This document shows, in pieces, positions 1 to 5,753 of a stretch of 6,067 bases of DNA. The number at the start of each line of letters is the position of its first letter. Within the stretch, counting starts at the first letter, position 1. Source of the stretch: CAZRZN01 sp964604565 (GTDB lineage: Bacteria > Pseudomonadota > Alphaproteobacteria > Rhodobacterales > Rhodobacteraceae); contig CAZRZN010000259.1 of the NCBI GenBank assembly GCA_964604565.1, positions 1 through 6,067 on the forward strand, given 5' to 3'. The notes below the pieces were generated by a model, which was not told where the DNA came from, did no database searches, and was given only the letters and a program-made list of their open reading frames with translations. Position numbers and translations under genes: made by a program.

Positions 1-62
1 GGTGCGGAACAGCACAGGACGGTGCGATCCGCGGGCTGAAAATTTGGTCTGCGCTGTCGTTC

Positions 63-998
63 CTACTCGATCCAGCCGGTCACTGTTGCGATCACGGCAC
101 TTACCGTGAGGATGCTCACGGCGGTCGAAATCAGGATCGAGGCGGACACGCGCTGTGGCGCGATGCCATAATGCTGCGCGAGGATGAAGACATTGCCCGC
201 CACCGGCAAAGAGGCGGCGGAGACGGCGACGGCGGCGCGGTAGGCATCCACGGGGAAAAAGACATAGACGCCGAGGCCCACGAAGAGCGGATGCAGGATC
301 AGCTTGGTGAAGCTCAGCCATGCGGCGATCTGCATGCGCTCAGCGGATTTCGAGGCGAGCGAGGCGCCGATGGCAAAGAGCGCACCCGGGGTCGCCGCGT
401 TGCCGAGGGTGGTCAGGAAGCTGTTTGCCACCTCCGGAACCGGCAGGCCACTGGCCGATACCATGAGGCCCAATGCGATGGAGACGATCATGGGGTTCTT
501 GACCAAGCCGATGGCGAGAGACTTGACGATGGCCAGATGCATCCGCCCTTCCCGTGCGCCGGTGACCATGAGTGTCAGAAGCGAGGAAAAGACGATGAGG
601 TCGATGGCCAGTATCAGGATGATCGGGCCGACCGCCTCCTGTCCCAGCAGCAGGGCCAGCATGGGCACGCCAAGAAAGCCGGTGTTGCCGATGGCACCGC
701 ATTGCGCCTCTATCGACGCGGTGGACAGGTCGAGCCCGCGCAGAAAGGCCACCATCATGCCGATGCCCCATGTGAAGGCCGTTCCCCAGAGATAGGCGGC
801 GGCGAGGCGTGGCTCGAAGATCTCGTCAAAGCGCAGGTTGGCGGAAAAGCGGAACAACATCGCCGAGAGGGCGAAGTAAAAGACGAATTTGGTCAGGCTC
901 GCCGAGGCTTCGTCGGAGAAGAAGCGGGACCTGGCGGCGGCGTAGCCCAGCCCGATGAGCCCGAAGAAGGGGAGAGTCTTGAGGAAAACGTCCAGCAT
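63..998 (-). CDS. AEC-family (auxin efflux carrier-type) transporter
   Basis: A 311-residue, very hydrophobic protein, a usual length for bacterial AEC permeases, which are inner-membrane carriers with about ten membrane spans. Bacterial members export or exchange small organic anions such as malate or malonate; the substrate here cannot be read from sequence. The N-terminus (MLDVFLKTLPFFGLIGLGYA) is the usual first span, which supports the ATG at 998. The family-typical motif GNTGFLGVPML lies near residues 104-114, in the first half, and a second conserved segment, SLPVAGNVFILAQ, near residues 263-275 in the second half. These repeat the Asn/Pro/Gly-rich broken-helix pattern expected for the inverted-repeat fold. 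A polar loop (about residues 145-155, GAREGRMH) separates the halves. The gene starts 43 bases after the PAS gene stop on the same strand, so co-transcription is likely. The frame is intact and codon use matches the neighbours. Family assignment is firm; substrate is unknown. Confidence 0.9.
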   Translation of the reverse strand: MLDVFLKTLPFFGLIGLGYAAARSRFFSDEASASLTKFVFYFALSAMLFRFSANLRFDEIFEPRLAAAYLWGTAFTWGIGMMVAFLRGLDLSTASIEAQCGAIGNTGFLGVPMLALLLGQEAVGPIILILAIDLIVFSSLLTLMVTGAREGRMHLAIVKSLAIGLVKNPMIVSIALGLMVSASGLPVPEVANSFLTTLGNAATPGALFAIGASLASKSAERMQIAAWLSFTKLILHPLFVGLGVYVFFPVDAYRAAVAVSAASLPVAGNVFILAQHYGIAPQRVSASILISTAVSILTVSAVIATVTGWIE

Positions 999-1041
999 GT
1001 GCGTGCATTAGCATGGGCGCTGCCGGGGTCAACGGTGCAGG

Positions 1042-1548
1042 TCACGGTTCACCCGGGACCGCGTTGGCCCCGCGCGGGCGGCGCCTGCCGATCAGCTCTA
1101 TGCCGACGATGACGTAGCGCGGTGTGCCGATGTCATCCGTGACCGGCAAGAACAGCTCCAGCGTTTCCGTATAGGTGGGATTCGGCCCGACATAAGGGAG
1201 CCTGACAAGCCGTGGGTGCGGATCCTGCGCCATTGCCATGTAGGCTTTTCCGATCCGGGAGTCGGGCCCCTTGTCCGGGTAGTCCGACAGGTGGCGGCCC
1301 GACATGTCCTCGGTCAGGATGTCGTGAATGGTCCGGCCAATGTAGACGAATTGGAAATCCCTTGGTGTGCCGTCCTCAAGGCGCAGGATCTCCGTTACCA
1401 CGAGAGTATCCATGCCCGACGAGAGGCGATGCAGATCGAGCGCTGTCAGGCGGGGTGCGGGACCGCCGCGGCACGCGTCGCACCAGTGGTAATAGAGTGA
1501 CCCGAGGCGCGGAGTGAGATCAGAGACGGAGGTCAAGGTGCTGTGCAT
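1042..1548 (-). CDS. Small single-domain PAS protein (PAS_5-like)
   Basis: The frame is open further upstream, but I place the start at the ATG at 1548, giving 168 residues. The family-like opening (LGSLYYHWCDACRGGPAPR, residues 15-33) begins shortly after this Met, a weak GAAAG purine stretch precedes it, and the upstream extension looks like translated leader DNA. The layout resembles the short alphaproteobacterial PAS_5 (PF07310-type) proteins: an N-terminal helix with Leu-Tyr-Tyr-x-Trp and Arg-Gly-Gly, then a PAS core. In the core, residues 46-75 (TLVVTEILRLEDG, FQFVYIGRTI) would form the first strands, residues 78-105 the helical middle, and residues 114-154 (RLPYVG, ETLELFLPVTDD, YVIVGIELI) the closing strands. 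No kinase, GGDEF or DNA-binding domain is attached, so it is probably a cytoplasmic sensor or adaptor that signals through a partner. The ligand is unknown. It lies upstream of the AEC permease gene and may sense something related to that transport, but this is inference from position only. Confidence 0.8.
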   Translation of the reverse strand: MHSTLTSVSDLTPRLGSLYYHWCDACRGGPAPRLTALDLHRLSSGMDTLVVTEILRLEDGTPRDFQFVYIGRTIHDILTEDMSGRHLSDYPDKGPDSRIGKAYMAMAQDPHPRLVRLPYVGPNPTYTETLELFLPVTDDIGTPRYVIVGIELIGRRRPRGANAVPGEP

Positions 1549-1583
1549 CGAAATCTTTCGGAAGCTGTGGCCCACGCCTGATG

Positions 1584-1605
1584 GATGCCAGACCGCGCTG
1601 GCATC
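1584..1605. repeat. Perfect inverted repeat, possible operator or 5' hairpin
   Basis: The arms GATGCCAG and CTGGCATC are perfectly complementary (8 bp) around the 6-base centre ACCGCG. The repeat sits 36-57 bases upstream of the PAS start codon and just inside the predicted transcription start. It could be a dimeric repressor site overlapping the start of transcription, or a hairpin at the 5' end of the PAS mRNA. The repeat itself is directly visible; the function is inferred. Confidence 0.5.
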
Positions 1606-1614
1606 GACGGCGCG

Positions 1615-1643
1615 ACAATCTGCGAAAGAAACATTAAATTCAA
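1615..1643 (-). promoter_or_regulatory. Possible sigma70-type promoter for the PAS gene
   Basis: On the minus strand TTGAAT (1643-1638) and GATTGT (1620-1615) are separated by 17 bases. They match the -35 consensus at 4 of 6 positions and the -10 consensus at 3 of 6. They lie in the most AT-rich part of the region, and transcription would start near 1608, leaving a 60-base leader before the ATG at 1548. The match is weak, and alphaproteobacterial promoters often diverge from consensus, so this is only a candidate. Confidence 0.25.
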
Positions 1644-1768
1644 GGAGTTTGCGGAATCCTGGTGAATTTTCTACCGGAGGGCAGGGCGGCTGTGCCATGG
1701 ACATCCATCGCATGTGCGGGGTCCTGTCGGCCGGTCTTGGCGTCATTTCTGTCGGGAGGAGAGCCAGA

Positions 1769-1830
1769 CGTTGCGCCCGCAGGTGGTCAAATCAGTCGCT
1801 ACAGGACGCAACGAAGCCCTGACTGATGAC
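1769..1830 (+). repeat. Two interleaved inverted repeats, possible structured leader
   Basis: Pair A is CGTTGCG (1769-1775) with CGCAACG (1807-1813). Pair B is ATCAGTC (1791-1797) with GACTGAT (1821-1827), and B can be extended by GTC (1786-1788) pairing with GAC (1828-1830) across a two-base AA bulge. The 3' arm of A lies inside the loop of B, so the two stems either form an H-type pseudoknot or exclude each other. They lie about 80-140 bases upstream of the ATG at 1909. They could be a regulatory leader on the plus strand, or chance pairing; no known riboswitch is recognised. Confidence 0.35.
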
Positions 1831-1908
1831 AGCAGTTCGGAAGGATCGGCATTTCTGGCAAGCGATCTTCGACCATACTCTTCGATCTCACACGGGAGGA
1901 TATTCGAC

Positions 1909-2172
1909 ATGCTGAAAAGTGGCGAGCAGACGTTCTTCGGCGCCATGCGGGATCCGAGGCGTGGTCTTGTGCTCTTTCAAGCCCGCAGGATTTCTGATTT
2001 CTGTATCTTCACTGGTGGCAAGCCGCGCAGACTGGCGCGCATGATCCATGGGGGTATTCCAACCATGTTCCGGTTCTTGGTCCGGTTGAACGATGACTCG
2101 CGTTCTGCCTGCGCGAATATGTCGTCCGGCATCGCCGCGGGAAGGGGTCAAACCGCCCTTTGTTCGAAATGA
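1909..2172 (+). CDS. Doubtful small ORF (87 aa) overlapping the CPBP start
   Basis: This frame encodes 87 residues starting MLKSGEQTFFGAMRDPRRG; I do not recognise the product. In its favour, the ATG is preceded by a strong GGGAGGA (1894-1900) at 8-base spacing, and its TGA overlaps the CPBP ATG as ATGA (2169-2172), a classic translational-coupling arrangement. Against it, third-position GC is only about two thirds, lower than the clear genes here, and the sequence is Arg-rich with no visible domain, signal peptide or membrane segment. The same frame is open further upstream, so a longer product starting at TTG 1771, itself preceded by GGGAGGAGA at 1754-1761, is also possible. Alternatives are a leader peptide, a gene remnant or a chance frame in an untranslated leader. 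Confidence 0.3.
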   Translation: MLKSGEQTFFGAMRDPRRGLVLFQARRISDFCIFTGGKPRRLARMIHGGIPTMFRFLVRLNDDSRSACANMSSGIAAGRGQTALCSK

Positions 2173-3059
2173 GCTACGAACCCCACCGCAGAATGACCGA
2201 TCCGGCGCGGCCAAGTCGGGACCTGTGGCGTCTTTTGGTCGGGCTTGTGCTTGGCGCGGTTGTCTGGATCGGTCTCGCACGCGGGATCATGGCGCTGGTC
2301 GGCAGTTTCATGGAGGCCGATGCCTATATGTCGCTGCTGGAGCGGCTGCAAACAGGGGGCACACCGGGGTCTGTGTTGCTGTTGCTGCTGTTGACCGGCA
2401 CGCTGGGGGTGGGTGCGATGCTTGCCGCCCAGACAGTCCATGGCCGTGCGGCACTTGGCCTTTTCGGGCCATGGAGTGCCTTTCGGAGGGATTTCGGTCG
2501 GGTCGCCGCGTCGCTTGTGGCGCTCAACCTCGTCATTTTCGCCTTGCCGCCTTGGGATCTTTATTCCGAAACGGTTCCGGGTCTGCCGCTGGACCGCTGG
2601 ATGCTTTTCCTGCCGGCGACTGTGGCGGTGCTCTTGATCCAGACCGGCGCGGAAGAGGTCTATTTCCGCGGCTATTTCCAATCGCAGCTCGCGGCACGCC
2701 TGCGGCATCCGGTGATCTGGCTGGGAGTGCCTTCGGTCGTGTTCGGTGTCGGGCATTACGCGCCGGCGATCTATGGCGAGAACGCGCTGACGGTCGCGTT
2801 GTGGAGCGTGGTCTTTGGCGTGGCCGCAGCGGATCTGACGGCGCGGGCCGGGAATCTTGGCCCGGCGGTGGCGCTGCATTTCATCAATAACTTCATCGCC
2901 TTTGCGCTGATTTCGCTGTCTGGGGAGATGTCTGGGCTGGCCTTGCGCCAGCTGCCCTTCGGACCGGAGGACACGCAGGTGATTGCCGCGCTTTTGCCGA
3001 TGGATCTGGCGATGATCCTTGTCAGTTGGCTGGCGGCACGGGTTGCGCTGCGGCGATGA
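2169..3059 (+). CDS. CPBP-family intramembrane metalloprotease
   Basis: A 296-residue polytopic membrane protein of the CPBP/Abi (PF02517, Rce1-like) family, predicted to cleave a substrate within the inner membrane. All three family motifs are present: EEVYFR (residues 162-167, EExxxR with catalytic Glu), FGVGH (192-196, FxxxH) and HFINN (237-241, HxxxN), which together supply the metal ligands and catalytic base. Membrane spans are visible near residues 18-46 (LLVGLVLGAVVWIGL), 67-90 (LLLLLLTGTLGVGAML), 112-127, 144-160 and through the motif helices to the C-terminus. I chose ATG 2169 because MSYEPHRRMTDPARPSRDLW gives a plausible short cytoplasmic N-terminus. A TTG at 2160 has GGGAAGGGG (2139-2147) 12 bases upstream and is an alternative, as is ATG 2193. 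The substrate is unknown. Bacterial members are linked to bacteriocin self-immunity or membrane-protein processing, but nothing nearby looks like a bacteriocin. A 157-base gap separates it from accD. Confidence 0.92.
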   Translation: MSYEPHRRMTDPARPSRDLWRLLVGLVLGAVVWIGLARGIMALVGSFMEADAYMSLLERLQTGGTPGSVLLLLLLTGTLGVGAMLAAQTVHGRAALGLFGPWSAFRRDFGRVAASLVALNLVIFALPPWDLYSETVPGLPLDRWMLFLPATVAVLLIQTGAEEVYFRGYFQSQLAARLRHPVIWLGVPSVVFGVGHYAPAIYGENALTVALWSVVFGVAAADLTARAGNLGPAVALHFINNFIAFALISLSGEMSGLALRQLPFGPEDTQVIAALLPMDLAMILVSWLAARVALRR

Positions 3060-3216
3060 GCGTTGGAAAGAGGGAAGGGGGGCTGACCCGGCATATGCAC
3101 GCGGGGCGGGCTGCCGTAGGGTGCCCAGGCTCTGGTCGCGCGGGGACTTTGGTTGATTGCATTTCCGGAACGGTTTGCCTATCTCTCGCGCAGCTTTGCA
3201 GACGCGCAGGACGCCC

Positions 3217-4158
3217 ATGAACTGGATCACAAACTACGTCCGCCCCCGGATCAATTCGATCTTCTCGCGCCGTGAGGTGCCTGAAAACCTGTGGTCCAAG
3301 TGCGACAGTTGCGGAACGATGCTGTTTCACCGCGAGATCAGCGACAATCTGAACGTCTGCACAAATTGCGGCCATCATATGCACATTACCCCGCGCGACC
3401 GGTTTACCGCGCTGTTCGACGGGGGCATCTTTACCGAGATCGCCGTGCCGGAACCCTTGCCCGATCCGCTGCATTTCCGCGACCAGAAGCGATATCCCGA
3501 CCGCATGAAGGCGGCGCAGAAGGTCACTTCGGAGAAGGAGGCCATGCTGGTCGCCGCCGGAGAGATCGGGCGCACGCCCGTGGTGGCTGCCGCGCAGGAC
3601 TTCAGTTTCATGGGCGGGTCGATGGGGATGTATGTCGGCAATGCCATCATCGCCGCTGCCGAGGAAGCAGTGCGGCTAGGCCGGCCGCTGATCCTGTTTT
3701 CGGCGGCTGGCGGCGCACGGATGCAGGAGGGTATCCTGAGCCTGATGCAGATGCCGCGCACGACGGTGGCGGTGCAGATGATGCATGAGGCAAAGCTACC
3801 CTACATTGTCGTTCTGACCCATCCGACGACCGGGGGCGTCACCGCCTCTTACGCGATGTTGGGGGATGTGCAGATCGCCGAACCCAACGCGCTGATCTGT
3901 TTTGCCGGGCCGCGCGTGATCGAACAGACGATCCGCGAAAAACTGCCTGAGGGATTCCAGCGCGCGGAATATCTTCTGGAGCACGGGATGCTGGACCGCG
4001 TGACCGATCGTCGGCAGATGCGTGAGGAACTGATCGTCATCACCCGAATGCTGATGCACATGCCGCCCGCGACCTGGGGCGACCTGCCCCCGCCGGGCCC
4101 CGAGGACATGGCGCCGGAATCGGAGCCGAACGCCGCGCTTGACGATTCTGTGCGCTGA
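3217..4158 (+). CDS. accD: Acetyl-CoA carboxylase carboxyltransferase subunit beta
   Basis: AccD pairs with AccA (not in this window) as the cytoplasmic carboxyltransferase, moving the carboxyl group from biotin on AccB to acetyl-CoA to make malonyl-CoA, the first committed step of fatty acid synthesis. The protein has 313 residues, close to the usual length. The N-terminal zinc ribbon is intact, with Cys29, Cys32, Cys48 and Cys51 (CDSC and CTNC). The crotonase-like core follows, with GGSMGMYVGNA (133-143), SAAGGARMQEG (162-172), THPTTGGVTASYAMLGD (201-217) and FAGPRVIEQTIREKLPEGFQ (229-248), covering the acyl-CoA and biotin regions. The tail from about residue 283 is rich in Pro, Glu and Asp and is probably disordered. 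ATG 3217 is chosen because MNWITNYVRPRINSIFSRRE is the conserved start and AGGA lies 5 bases upstream. An upstream in-frame TTG (3157) adds unrelated sequence. folC follows 27 bases later, so the two are very likely co-transcribed. Confidence 0.98.
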   Translation: MNWITNYVRPRINSIFSRREVPENLWSKCDSCGTMLFHREISDNLNVCTNCGHHMHITPRDRFTALFDGGIFTEIAVPEPLPDPLHFRDQKRYPDRMKAAQKVTSEKEAMLVAAGEIGRTPVVAAAQDFSFMGGSMGMYVGNAIIAAAEEAVRLGRPLILFSAAGGARMQEGILSLMQMPRTTVAVQMMHEAKLPYIVVLTHPTTGGVTASYAMLGDVQIAEPNALICFAGPRVIEQTIREKLPEGFQRAEYLLEHGMLDRVTDRRQMREELIVITRMLMHMPPATWGDLPPPGPEDMAPESEPNAALDDSVR

Positions 4159-4185
4159 GCGAACCCACGCGAAAGACCGATAGAG

Positions 4186-5466
4186 ATGCCCGCAGCTGCC
4201 TCCGGCTCTGATCTGCTGTTGCAGCGCATGATGACGCTGCATCCCAAGATCATCGACCTTACACTCGACCGCGTCTGGCGTTTGCTGGAGGCGCTGGGCA
4301 ATCCCCAGGACAGGTTGCCGCCGGTGATCCATCTTGCGGGGACCAACGGCAAGGGCAGCACGCAGGCGATGATCCGCGCGGGGCTGGAGGCGGCCGGGCT
4401 GACCTGCCACGCCTATACCTCGCCGCATCTGGCGCGGTTCCACGAACGGATCCGGCTGTCCGGGACGCTGATTTCGGAACCCGCGCTGACGCAGGTGCTG
4501 GACGAATGCGTTGCGGCCAACGGCACCGAACCGATCACCTATTTCGAGATCACGACCTGTGCCGCGTTTCTGGCGATGTCCCGGGTGCCGGCCGACTATG
4601 TCTTGCTGGAGACCGGGTTGGGCGGCCGTCTGGACGCAACCAACGTGTTTTCGCGCCCCGAGATGACGGTGATCACACCGGTCTCGATGGATCATGAACA
4701 GTATCTTGGCGATACGCTGACCAAGATCGCGGGCGAAAAGGCCGGAATCCTCAAACGGGGTGTGCCCTGTGTGGTCGCGCCGCAGGCTGAAGAGGCAATG
4801 GCAGTGATCGAGGCGCGCGCGGCACGGCTTGGCGCGCCCCTACTGGCGCACGGTCAGCACTGGCATGTCTGGGAGGAACGCGGACGGCTGATCTATCAGG
4901 ATGAAACCGGTTTGCTGGATCTGCCGATGCCCGTCCTGCCGGGCGCGCATCAGGTGCAGAACGCCGGCGCCGCACTGGCGGCTCTGCGGTTCTTGCAGGT
5001 CGGGGACGCCGGGTTCGAGGGTGCAATGACAGGCGCGGAGTGGCCCGCCCGGCTACAGCGGGTGCGGCGCGGGCCGCTTGCTGATCTGGCGCCGGAGGCG
5101 GAGATCTGGCTGGACGGCGGGCACAACCCGGCGGCCGGAGCGGCGCTTGCCGCGCATCTTTCGGGGATGCCAACGCGACCGACGCATGTGATCTGCGGGA
5201 TGTTGAACACAAAGGACGCGCGGGGCTTTCTCCGGCCTTTGGCGGGGCGGGCAGAGAGCCTTGTGGCGGTGTCAATTCCGGGGGAGGTGAACACTCTGCC
5301 CGCGGAAGAAACAGCGCGGCTTGCAACGGAAGTCGGTCACAGGGCCAAGGTTGCCGAGGATATGGCGGCGGCTTTGACGGAGATTATCTCCGATACGCCG
5401 AGGGCGCGGGTGCTGATTTGCGGATCGTTGTATCTTGCCGGTCATGTTCTGCGGGATATGGACTGA
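4186..5466 (+). CDS. folC: Bifunctional dihydrofolate synthase / folylpolyglutamate synthase
   Basis: FolC adds glutamate to dihydropteroate to form dihydrofolate and then extends the gamma-glutamyl tail of folates, using ATP, in the cytoplasm. The protein has 426 residues, normal for the Mur-ligase-like FolC family. The ATP-binding P-loop GTNGKGST is at residues 52-59. It is followed by the folate-binding loop TSPHLARFHERI (78-89), the magnesium/ATP segment LETGLGGRLDATN (141-153), SMDHEQYLG (167-175) and GEKAGILK (183-190), whose Lys185 matches the family's carbamylated lysine. The C-terminal glutamate-binding domain has PARLQ (287-291) and LDGGHNPAAG (309-318), and ends with CGSLYLAGHVL. 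ATG 4186 has only a weak Shine-Dalgarno (GATAGAG); Met15 at 4228 is an alternative, but the residues between resemble the usual N-terminus in related bacteria. The gene starts 27 bases after accD, consistent with one operon. Everything needed for activity appears intact. Confidence 0.97.
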   Translation: MPAAASGSDLLLQRMMTLHPKIIDLTLDRVWRLLEALGNPQDRLPPVIHLAGTNGKGSTQAMIRAGLEAAGLTCHAYTSPHLARFHERIRLSGTLISEPALTQVLDECVAANGTEPITYFEITTCAAFLAMSRVPADYVLLETGLGGRLDATNVFSRPEMTVITPVSMDHEQYLGDTLTKIAGEKAGILKRGVPCVVAPQAEEAMAVIEARAARLGAPLLAHGQHWHVWEERGRLIYQDETGLLDLPMPVLPGAHQVQNAGAALAALRFLQVGDAGFEGAMTGAEWPARLQRVRRGPLADLAPEAEIWLDGGHNPAAGAALAAHLSGMPTRPTHVICGMLNTKDARGFLRPLAGRAESLVAVSIPGEVNTLPAEETARLATEVGHRAKVAEDMAAALTEIISDTPRARVLICGSLYLAGHVLRDMD

Positions 5467-5753
5467 CGGAAAGTTCGCCCCGGAGACCGAAGTGCCCGCA
5501 CAAAATACCAGACGCCGTCGGGGGCGCGTTGCCAGTTCCACTGGGGGATTCTGAAAATTCGGGCATCCACTGCCGCGCGGGCTTGGATGTGCCAGACACC
5601 GCCTTGAACGCCCTGTAGCCCGTCACGTCAAAGACGTGCTCTCGCTTACGCGCCATGCCAGACTTAATTGTCTGCAATCAAAAAGCGGGCGGTTCGATTT
5701 GACAATCGGCAAAAATAGATGAGGGGCGATAACGCCCCCCACCAAGATCATTC
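5467..5753. other. Convergent intergenic region between folC and the fasciclin gene
   Basis: The 287-base gap between two convergent genes contains no convincing gene. It holds a small hairpin, CACGTC-AAA-GACGTG (5624-5638), a short palindrome, CAGAC-TTAATT-GTCTG (5659-5674), and the GC-rich hairpin described separately as a terminator. Bases 5660-5720 are AT-rich. The 5500-5656 part, read on the minus strand, has stretches with coding-like third-position GC in two overlapping frames, which might be a gene remnant. No clear rho-independent terminator for folC was found. Confidence 0.5.
5711..5738 (-). terminator. Probable terminator of the fasciclin gene
   Basis: Read on the minus strand, a 6-bp perfect GC stem (GGGGCG/CGCCCC, bases 5738-5723) with a 4-base TTAT loop starts 15 bases after the fasciclin stop codon. 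It is followed by TCATCTA and then a run of five T (5715-5711). The T run begins seven bases after the stem, later than in an ideal intrinsic terminator, so efficiency may be low. For plus-strand folC transcripts the same hairpin has no T run after it. Confidence 0.4.

Larger units (their letters stand above)
1549..2168. other. Divergent intergenic region between PAS gene and CPBP protease gene
   Basis: About 620 bases separate the PAS start (minus) from the CPBP start (plus), and both transcripts should initiate here. The part nearest the PAS gene (about 1620-1675) is locally AT-rich. The region holds an 8-bp-arm inverted repeat at 1584-1605, two interleaved inverted repeats at 1769-1830, two Shine-Dalgarno-like GGGAGGA sequences at 1754-1760 and 1894-1900, and a direct repeat of TCTTCGA at 1866-1872 and 1879-1885. 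A doubtful small plus-strand gene fills its right-hand part. I could not identify a convincing plus-strand promoter. Confidence 0.6.

Noticed and set aside
1..62. Left edge with two copies of GGTGCG at 1-6 and 21-26
   Set aside because: Only two short copies, no gene, and no terminator-like hairpin with a T run for the AEC gene; not enough to call a feature.
171..1112. Long plus-strand open frame (313 aa) opposite the AEC gene
   Set aside because: It is very rich in Gly, Asp, His and Arg, has no domain, and lies antisense to a clear AEC transporter. It is a typical high-GC shadow frame.
1549..1746. N-terminal extension of the PAS protein to ATG 1746
   Set aside because: The extra 66 residues do not look like part of the PAS family and would put the palindrome and candidate promoter inside the gene; the start at 1548 fits better.
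3153..3182. Possible accD promoter (TTGATT, 18 bases, GCCTAT)
   Set aside because: The -10 element matches consensus at only 2 of 6 positions. A promoter in the 157-base gap remains possible but cannot be pointed to.
2148..3230. Minus-strand open frame (360 aa) opposite the CPBP gene
   Set aside because: Its Arg/Gln/His-rich low-information composition and position opposite a gene with intact catalytic motifs mark it as an antisense shadow.
3796..4695. Minus-strand open frame (299 aa) spanning accD and folC
   Set aside because: It runs antisense across two certain genes and has an Arg/His/Gln-rich composition with no recognisable domain.
5699..5704. TTGACA, a perfect -35 match on the plus strand
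   Set aside because: No acceptable -10 element occurs at 16-18 bases, and it points into the 3' end of the convergent fasciclin gene.
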